A stretch of 57,656 nt of DNA from CAYVTD01 sp964454445 (GTDB taxonomy: Bacteria; Bacteroidota; Ignavibacteria; Kapaibacteriales; UBA2268): the NCBI GenBank assembly GCA_964454445.1, contig CAYVTD010000016.1, positions 1 to 57,656 on the forward strand, written 5' to 3'. Below are positions 51,742-57,656 of the stretch, piece after piece. Within the stretch, counting starts at the first letter, position 1. The number at the start of each line of letters is the position of its first letter. A program made the position numbers and the translations under genes. Under the pieces are notes generated by a model. The model was not told the origin of the DNA and did not search any database. It was given only the letters and a program-made list of their open reading frames with translations.

Positions 51742-53961
51742 ATGAAGTTCTTTCTAATATTTTTTCTTGCTTTCGGTTATAGTATGCAAATCAATGCACA
51801 AAAGATACCTTGTTACTTAAAGCTAGATGCTAAAGGACATTGTGAAAACAAGCACTTCATTGCGGTTGCAGATTTCATTAGGTATAGTAGTGATTTTGAG
51901 AAGCAAAAACAGATACAAACATTGCTATCCCAAACAGAGTTTCGCAACTATGATGTTTTAAGCTATGATTTATATCTTGACTGGTATAATGTGATGAAAT
52001 CTAAGGGAAATGAGCCAGAGGATTTGCATTATACTGGTGTCCAAAAAATTAAAATTCGCACAAGAGAAGACGGAATAAAGTCCATTGTTCTCGATGGTCC
52101 AGGTTTGGTAATCAATAAAGTTTTTCTTGATGGTGCTGAGATTGACGGATTTACCCAGCCTGAGAAAGGATTGATAACAATATCCCTGATGAAAAATGCA
52201 GCAATCGGTGAGGAGTTTGAAATAGAGATACAATATGAATATGTTGCTGCTTATAAAGATATTGGCTTCCACCTTTATCCGAAAGGGACTTTTGGCGATT
52301 ATACTCCTCCATATAAAGTTTGGAGCGAGGAAAAAAAAGATTCTATTACAGTCAGAGATACTATTTTTACGCCGGAACGGTTGGCTTATACGATGAGCGA
52401 ACCCACATTGGCTCGCATCTGGATGCCTTGCAATGATCAACCAAACGATAAAGCTGATGTAACTATAAGCATAAAAGTACCAGTTGGTTACAATGTAGTG
52501 GCAAACGGTCTTCTTGAAAAGACTGAAAAAACAGTTGATAGCGTTTTATATGTATGGAAATCGTATTCACCAATGTCCACATATTTAATATCGGTAATTT
52601 GCTCCAAATTTCATAGGTTTTCTGATTGGTACAGGAAAACAAGCAATCCTAAAGATTCTATTGAGGTGCAATATTATTGCTGGGCAGAAGATTTTTTTAA
52701 CGACGGTTTGACAGACAAGGATTATAACGCTCCAAGAACATATTACGATGTGGTGAATATGATAAAATTCATGTCTGAAAAATTCATAGAATATCCTTTT
52801 GAAAAATATGGCATGGTAACAATCCAACCTTTTAGTTATGGAGGTATGGAGCATCAGACCATTACAGCATTAAACAGATTATATTTAAAGAATATTGATA
52901 GATATGGCCGCAATATCGAATTCCCAAGCCAGAACGTAATAATGCATGAACTGGCTCATCAGTGGATCGGAGATTTGGTTACTTGTGCCACTTGGAACGA
53001 CCTTTGGATTAACGAAGGGGGAGCTGTTTGGTGCGAATCCTTGTGGCAAGAACACAAATACGGTGAGATGTATTATGAATGGTCTTTTCTAGGCAGGAGA
53101 GATTTCTATTTATATTATGATGATGGGATTGAGTTACCTCCTATTTATGGTTTGCCTATTGAAGATGTTTTTAATACTTCTCTAGTATATTTTAAATCAT
53201 CTTGGGTTTACCACATGCTTTATGCTGCTTTGGGACACGATAAGTTTCTGAATGCAATGAGAGGACTGATGAAGGAATATGGTAATAAGTCATTGGATAC
53301 TAAAAACTTTAGTGATTATTTAAAAAAATCTATACCCGATTCAAAAATTGATTTCGATACTTTTTTCGAACAATGGATATACAAACCTGGTCATCCTATT
53401 TTTGATATGACGGTCAACACCAAGCAGGATAATGGATTAAACATTGTGAAAGTCAGATTAAATCAAGTGCAGGACTTTGGCGATGTGCCAAAGGTATTCG
53501 TAAATCCTGTTGCTATTGAGTTCTATGGCCCTAACAAGATTAGACATTTTGACACTTTGTATGTAAACAAACGAGAACAAGAATTCGAATTAAATCTGCC
53601 TTTTATGCCCGACTTGGCTTTCATCGATACAACTTTCATTTTTTGCGAAGTTCGCGAAAATACAATATCTGGAGTAAAGATAGCAGAAAGTGATGATATT
53701 AACACGCTAAAAATTTATCCAAATCCTGTCATCGCTGGCAACAATGCGACCTTATTTTTTAATATAAAAAATAGTGATTTTGTTGAAATCGGGATTTATG
53801 ATATTTTTGGCAGAAAAGAATTAGATGTATATAGTGCTTATTGCGAGAGTGGAGCTTATGATTTCAAGTTTAACACTTCAGGAATGGCAAGCGGGGCATA
53901 TATGATTCGAATAAAAACAAGTAAAGATGTGATAATCGAAAAATTTTGTGTAATTAAGTAG
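51742..53961 (+). CDS. Secreted M1-family zinc aminopeptidase with T9SS sorting domain
   Basis: 739 aa from 51742 (MKFFLIFFLAFGYSM, a clean signal peptide). ATG 51718 and TTG 51706 would give longer n-regions, and none of the three has a good ribosome binding site. The peptidase features are PFSYGGMEHQT (the exopeptidase GAMEN equivalent), the zinc site HELAHQW with the Glu of NEGGAVWCE 19 residues on, and a C-terminal M1 helical region. After about residue 660 a T9SS type A sorting domain follows (IYPNPVIAGNNATLFFNI ... GAYMIRIKTSKDVIIEKFCVIK). It should work outside the cell, trimming peptides for nutrition. Confidence 0.88.
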   Translation: MKFFLIFFLAFGYSMQINAQKIPCYLKLDAKGHCENKHFIAVADFIRYSSDFEKQKQIQTLLSQTEFRNYDVLSYDLYLDWYNVMKSKGNEPEDLHYTGVQKIKIRTREDGIKSIVLDGPGLVINKVFLDGAEIDGFTQPEKGLITISLMKNAAIGEEFEIEIQYEYVAAYKDIGFHLYPKGTFGDYTPPYKVWSEEKKDSITVRDTIFTPERLAYTMSEPTLARIWMPCNDQPNDKADVTISIKVPVGYNVVANGLLEKTEKTVDSVLYVWKSYSPMSTYLISVICSKFHRFSDWYRKTSNPKDSIEVQYYCWAEDFFNDGLTDKDYNAPRTYYDVVNMIKFMSEKFIEYPFEKYGMVTIQPFSYGGMEHQTITALNRLYLKNIDRYGRNIEFPSQNVIMHELAHQWIGDLVTCATWNDLWINEGGAVWCESLWQEHKYGEMYYEWSFLGRRDFYLYYDDGIELPPIYGLPIEDVFNTSLVYFKSSWVYHMLYAALGHDKFLNAMRGLMKEYGNKSLDTKNFSDYLKKSIPDSKIDFDTFFEQWIYKPGHPIFDMTVNTKQDNGLNIVKVRLNQVQDFGDVPKVFVNPVAIEFYGPNKIRHFDTLYVNKREQEFELNLPFMPDLAFIDTTFIFCEVRENTISGVKIAESDDINTLKIYPNPVIAGNNATLFFNIKNSDFVEIGIYDIFGRKELDVYSAYCESGAYDFKFNTSGMASGAYMIRIKTSKDVIIEKFCVIK

Positions 53962-53980
53962 TGATTTACGCAAAAAATAA

Positions 53981-55105
53981 TTAGCTTTCGAGAAATAATC
54001 CAGTGATAATAGCAGTTCTTTTGTGAAAATCGGATAAATCCACATATTCATCTAAAGAATGAGCACCATTACCTTGCAAACCCATTCCATCTATTACAGG
54101 AATGCCTAAAGGCGCAAGCGAAGCGCCATCGGAAGAGCCACCAGTTTCATATTTTCCGAGAGAATAGTTGAGCTTATCGGCTATACTTTTTGCTTTTTCA
54201 TAAAGTAGTTCATTTTCTTTTGTGAATTGCATTGGTCGTCTGCTTAATTCTGCAAAAATTCGTATATTAATATTTCCTTTTTGCTCTAATTGTTCAATTT
54301 CTTTAAGTGCTTTTTTCAAATTTTCTTCATTAAAACTACGCATTTCCGAATCGAGAAAGCTTTCGGGAGAAACAACATTTACTTTCACTCCCCCTGATAT
54401 TATGCCCGGATTAAAGTAAATATCTGGATATTTTTGCAAAATGATATTGATTTGATTTAGCAAGGAAATGAGTGCTTTGTTGGCATCGGCGCCGGCTTGA
54501 GGTTCGATACCACTATGTGCAGACTTGCCTGTTATAATGGCATTAAGCAAAGCGATGCCTTTACGCCTGATTTTTACGGTTCCGTTTGGCCCGCAAGGTT
54601 CGGGGATAATGACTGCTCTTGCTTTAAGTGTATTTTCAATAATGAGCTTAGTTGAATTTTCGCTTCCAATTTCTTCGTCTGGAGTTAGTATTAATTTTAT
54701 TGTTTTATTGCTTTTAATTTTAAAATGTTCTAAACAATCGAGAACAAAATAAAACATTGCGATTGCATTTTTCATATCATAAGCACCAGAGCCATATAGC
54801 CTCCCTTCTTTGATTACAGGAAGAATAAAATCTTCCGACACTCTAACTGTGTCGATATGAGCCAAAAGTACTGCAAAATCAGGTTTTCCTGCAAAAAAAG
54901 ACAGTATTTGAAGATCACCAACTGGAGTTGAGATTCGTTCAATATCGGGAGAAAACTGGGAAAAAGTGTCAGCAACAAAATCGTGAAGTTTGTTGATATT
55001 GTCTTTTTCCTTAGAATAAGATTGCATAGAAACCAGTGCAAGCAGCAATTTGTTAAAATCTTCTTGTTTAAACTTTAAATATTCGCTTATATCATTATAA
55101 TTCAT
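53981..55105 (-). CDS. M20-family metallopeptidase (CPG2/ArgE/DapE type)
   Basis: 374 aa. A co-catalytic dizinc hydrolase that removes terminal residues or acyl groups. Metal and catalytic motifs are LLAHIDTV (His, Asp), GSGAYDMKNA (bridging Asp), TPDEEIGS (catalytic Glu and ligand Glu), IIPEPCGPNGTVKIRRKG, the dimerisation domain from KSAHSG, and the C-terminal ligand His in GNGAHSLDEY. The pattern is closest to glutamate carboxypeptidase-like members; the exact substrate is unknown. No signal peptide. It converges with the M1 aminopeptidase gene 19 bases away, with no clear terminator between them. Confidence 0.87.
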   Translation of the reverse strand: MNYNDISEYLKFKQEDFNKLLLALVSMQSYSKEKDNINKLHDFVADTFSQFSPDIERISTPVGDLQILSFFAGKPDFAVLLAHIDTVRVSEDFILPVIKEGRLYGSGAYDMKNAIAMFYFVLDCLEHFKIKSNKTIKLILTPDEEIGSENSTKLIIENTLKARAVIIPEPCGPNGTVKIRRKGIALLNAIITGKSAHSGIEPQAGADANKALISLLNQINIILQKYPDIYFNPGIISGGVKVNVVSPESFLDSEMRSFNEENLKKALKEIEQLEQKGNINIRIFAELSRRPMQFTKENELLYEKAKSIADKLNYSLGKYETGGSSDGASLAPLGIPVIDGMGLQGNGAHSLDEYVDLSDFHKRTAIITGLFLES

Positions 55106-55120
55106 AAATTTAAATATTAA

Positions 55121-56416
55121 TTATGGGTGAAAAATATAATAAATAGCAGAAATAGCTGACAAGATCCACATTCCAGGGTGAACTTCGCGCCAACGCCCCG
55201 TGATTGTTTTTAAAATGACATAGAATATAAAGCCGGCAGTTATTCCTATTCCAATATTATAAGTTAAACACATAAGCAAGATAGTAATCGTAGCAGGCAC
55301 ATATTCTGTATAATCATCGAAGTCGATTCGCCTAACTGGCTCGATCATGTAAACGCCAACAAGCAAGAGGGCAGGAGCATAGGCATGCTGAGGGATGGAT
55401 GTAAGCAAAGGAGAAAAAAAAAAGGATAGGAGAAACAGAAACGCAACTACGGCTGCCGTAAAACCTGTTTTACCTCCTGCTTCTATTCCTGCTGCTGACT
55501 CGATATATGCACCTGAAGTGCTTGTTCCTAATATTGAACCAGCCACGGTAGCTAGGGCGTCGGCAAGCATCGGTTTTTTGATTTCAGGTAACTCACCATT
55601 TTCGTCTAATAAGTTTGCTCGTATGGATAATCCTATGAGTGTTCCCATTGTATCGACAAAATCCATAACGAAAATTGCAATAATTACTGATATGAAGTCC
55701 CAACTGAATGCTCCGACGAAATCGATTTTCATAAATATCGGCTCAATGCTCGGAGGCATGCTTATTATTTGTTCTGGGGCAGGCGAAACCCCTGTTGCTA
55801 TGGATAAACCGGATATAAACAAAATGGTTATTAGTATTGATCCGGGGATTTTTTTTATCTCAAGGAACACAACAACAACGAAACCTATTAATAGCAGGAT
55901 TACTTTAGGATCTCGAAAGTTACCTAATTGAAGTGGTGCTTCTGCTGTGCCGACGACTACCAAGCCAGATCCAACAAGCCCAATTAAAACAATAAACATA
56001 CCAATACCGACAGCAAAGGCATTTTTCAAGGACATAGGAAATGATTTTGAAAGCCAAGAACGTACATTGAGCAATGTTAGCAATGTAAAGATGACACCGC
56101 CAACGAAAACCGCTGCCAAAGCTGTTTGCCAGCTATACCCGAGAATTTTGACTACTGTATAAGCAATAAAAGTATTTGCTCCCATATAAGGGGCTATCGC
56201 AAAAGGGCGCTTGGCATAAAAAGCCATTACCAAAGTCCCAAAAGCAGCGGATAATATAGTCGCTACCATTGATGGTCCTTTGGGGATGCCTGCCGCCTCA
56301 AGGATCGCCGGATTAACAATTATTATATAAGACATAGTAGCGAAAGTGGTCAAGCCCGCGATTATTTCTTGCCGGTAATTAGTATTATATTTTTCAAATT
56401 CGAAGAAATGTTTCAT
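55121..56416 (-). CDS. NCS2-family purine permease (AzgA type)
   Basis: 431 aa with about 12-14 TM helices. It imports adenine, guanine or hypoxanthine with protons. Family blocks are EIIAGLTTFATMSYIIIVNPAIL, PFAIAPYMGANTFIAYTVV, FPMSLKNAFAVGIGMFIVLIGL, FVMDFVDTMGTLIGL and LGTSTSGAYIESAAGIEAGGKTG, all characteristic of the AzgA/PbuG branch. The ATG directly follows the TAG of the upstream DUF985 gene without a spacer, so the two are coupled. The M20 gene follows 15 bases downstream. Confidence 0.9.
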   Translation of the reverse strand: MKHFFEFEKYNTNYRQEIIAGLTTFATMSYIIIVNPAILEAAGIPKGPSMVATILSAAFGTLVMAFYAKRPFAIAPYMGANTFIAYTVVKILGYSWQTALAAVFVGGVIFTLLTLLNVRSWLSKSFPMSLKNAFAVGIGMFIVLIGLVGSGLVVVGTAEAPLQLGNFRDPKVILLLIGFVVVVFLEIKKIPGSILITILFISGLSIATGVSPAPEQIISMPPSIEPIFMKIDFVGAFSWDFISVIIAIFVMDFVDTMGTLIGLSIRANLLDENGELPEIKKPMLADALATVAGSILGTSTSGAYIESAAGIEAGGKTGFTAAVVAFLFLLSFFFSPLLTSIPQHAYAPALLLVGVYMIEPVRRIDFDDYTEYVPATITILLMCLTYNIGIGITAGFIFYVILKTITGRWREVHPGMWILSAISAIYYIFHP

Positions 56417-56911
56417 CTAAGTAAATTCCTTTATTATTTTTTCATACATAGGATATTCTTTTATCAATGAAGCTCTGTCAGCTAGCTCGAAATCCTGATA
56501 TTCGAAGCCGGGAGCGACAGTGCAACCGATTAATGAATAGGAATTCTCTTTTATGGGCTTAGCCGCGAACCAAGATCCTGCAGAAAAAACATACTGCATA
56601 AGTTCACCTTTTTCTATGTTACTTCCAAGAATTGCTTCTTGTAATTGCCTGTTTTTATTAATGCTTATCAATAATATCGGACTGCCTGAATAAAAATGCC
56701 AGATTTCATCTGATTTTAAACGATGAAACATAGATATTTCACCGCTTTTCAGTAAAAAATATATTGATGTCGAAAAACAATGATCGTCTGAATATCTCGC
56801 AGGAAGAGATGCTTTCTGAATTATTTCATTTGAGCGATATATTTCGCTAAACCAGCCACCTTCGGGATGTTTTTGCAAACCAAGTTGCTCGATTATCATT
56901 TCAGGATTCAT
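56417..56911 (-). CDS. DUF985 (cupin_5) family protein
   Basis: 164 aa from the ATG near 56911 (MNPEMIIEQLGLQKHPEGGWFSEIYRS); an in-frame TTG at 56947 would add a poorly conserved extension. The cupin motif is seen in STSIYFLLKSGEISMFHRLKSDEIWHFYSGSP and QYVFSAGSWFAAKP, with GCTVAPGFEYQDFELADR at the C-terminal end. The family is widespread and of unknown biochemical role. The gene is tightly joined to the purine permease gene, so a link to nucleobase or sugar metabolism is possible but untested. Confidence 0.82.
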   Translation of the reverse strand: MNPEMIIEQLGLQKHPEGGWFSEIYRSNEIIQKASLPARYSDDHCFSTSIYFLLKSGEISMFHRLKSDEIWHFYSGSPILLISINKNRQLQEAILGSNIEKGELMQYVFSAGSWFAAKPIKENSYSLIGCTVAPGFEYQDFELADRASLIKEYPMYEKIIKEFT

Positions 56912-57205
56912 CGTGATATTATTTTTGATTTTTAAAAATATATACAAAAATAAATAATGATTTTATCATTTTTCGATTATTTCAATAAAAAAAGAATTGT
57001 TTTTATTAAAAAATTATTATCAACGTGAAATTAAAGTGATATATTGTTTGTATTCATCATTTCATATAAAAACATTTACAATATAAAAAGTTTTGGAAAA
57101 ATTCCAGATATGCAATGCAAGTAATTATTTATTCGTCTCTAGATAATTAAGTTGATTTTAAAATATATAAGTTGATGATAGAAAAAGAAAAAATATGGAA
57201 GGAAA

Positions 57206-57656
57206 TTGAAAAATAAATTTTGGTTGAGAGCATCATTGCTATTGACAAGCATGATGACAATGATGGCAGGTGCAATAGTAGGCCCTTCGCTTCCTCAAAT
57301 AGCCAAAGTCTTTTCTAACGTGCCACATTCTGAAATAACTACGAAACTGATTGTATCCGGTCCAGCAATTTTCATAGCAATCTTTTCTCCATTGGCAGGA
57401 TATATTATCGACAGGTTTGGCAGGATACGGCTACTGCAGATTTCGTTAGTATTGTATAGCGCAGGCGGTTGTTCGGGTTTTTATTTAGAAGATTTATATG
57501 CGATTTTAATTGGCAGGGTAGTGCTTGGCATTTCAGTAGCAGGTATTATAACGACAGTATTAACACTGATAGGCGATTATTTCCAGGGAGAGGATCGCAA
57601 TAAATATGTTGGTTTGCAGGGTGCATTTATGGGCATTGGCGGAGTAACGTTCGTCG
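57206..57656 (+). CDS. MFS transporter, 5' part, cut by the window edge
   Basis: The reading frame stays open to the right edge (150 codons). The translation begins near TTG 57206 with GGAAGG upstream; no in-frame ATG is found before the sequence SMMTMMAG, and an in-frame TAG blocks extension about 25 bases further upstream. The product is highly hydrophobic: TM1 (SLLLTSMMTMMAGAIVGPSLPQI), TM2 followed by GYIIDRFGRIRLL, which is the MFS loop 2-3 motif G-x-x-x-D-R-x-G-R, then TM3 and IGRVVLGISVAGI (TM4). Drug/metabolite exporter type is likely, and the substrate is unknown. Confidence 0.8.
   Translation, partial: MKNKFWLRASLLLTSMMTMMAGAIVGPSLPQIAKVFSNVPHSEITTKLIVSGPAIFIAIFSPLAGYIIDRFGRIRLLQISLVLYSAGGCSGFYLEDLYAILIGRVVLGISVAGIITTVLTLIGDYFQGEDRNKYVGLQGAFMGIGGVTFV

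Noticed and set aside
55395..55931. 178-codon plus-strand frame opposite the purine permease
   Set aside because: The opposite strand encodes a complete, recognisable AzgA-type permease, so this frame is antisense shadow.

Overview
The window is AT-rich and looks like the chromosome of a member of the Bacteroidota/FCB group. Three large secreted proteins (102-3098, 40425-45320, 51742-53961) end in type IX secretion (Por) C-terminal sorting domains. One of them also carries a FISUMP domain. Several upstream regions contain the Bacteroidota -7 element TAnnTTTG, in two cases with a TTG 17-21 bases upstream. The fused isobutyryl-CoA mutase (IcmF), the archaeal-type class I aldolase and the divergence of all proteins would suit a deep lineage such as Ignavibacteria/Kapabacteria, but that placement is inference.

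Layout. 1-13.65 kb is housekeeping and surface biology: a T9SS cargo protein, a zinc/manganese uptake pair (binding lipoprotein and ATPase, no permease gene beside them), a DegT sugar aminotransferase, DsbD, a CAP-domain protein, fructose-bisphosphate aldolase and IcmF. 13.8-40.35 kb is one continuous minus-strand type VI secretion (T6SS) locus. Read in the direction of transcription it holds a PAAR spike/effector cassette (PAAR, a small protein, a candidate 510-aa effector, an accessory or immunity candidate, a DUF4123 adaptor). Next comes an envelope module (OmpA-TM protein, TssK, a soluble GTPase, a two-TM periplasmic protein, a one-TM small protein, a secreted beta-propeller protein, a beta-barrel/coiled-coil/propeller protein, a double-OmpA protein). 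The contractile machine follows (ClpV, TssB, two Hcp, TssC, VgrG, TssE, TssF, TssG). 40.4-45.3 kb is a giant PKD/FISUMP T9SS protein. 45.75-57.2 kb carries a NatAB-like ABC exporter, a CocE/NonD hydrolase, a DUF3108 protein, a LolA-like protein, an M1 aminopeptidase, an M20 peptidase, an AzgA-type purine permease and a DUF985 cupin. A truncated MFS transporter gene runs off the right end.

The most interesting part is the T6SS. The cytoplasmic tube/sheath/baseplate genes are recognisable and complete apart from TssA, and TssK is present. No TssJ, TssL or TssM can be recognised, and none of the TssN-R set of the usual Bacteroidota system (T6SSiii) is obvious. In their place lie seven envelope-type genes tightly linked to tssK. 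My reading is that these form an alternative trans-envelope complex. The soluble GTPase (31722-33899) and the adjacent two-TM periplasmic protein (30219-31691) would together reproduce the cytoplasmic-NTPase/TM/periplasm layout of TssM as two separate polypeptides. Three OmpA-like domains in two proteins would grip peptidoglycan, and a barrel-propeller protein would serve at the outer membrane. This is a hypothesis from gene content, topology and motifs only.
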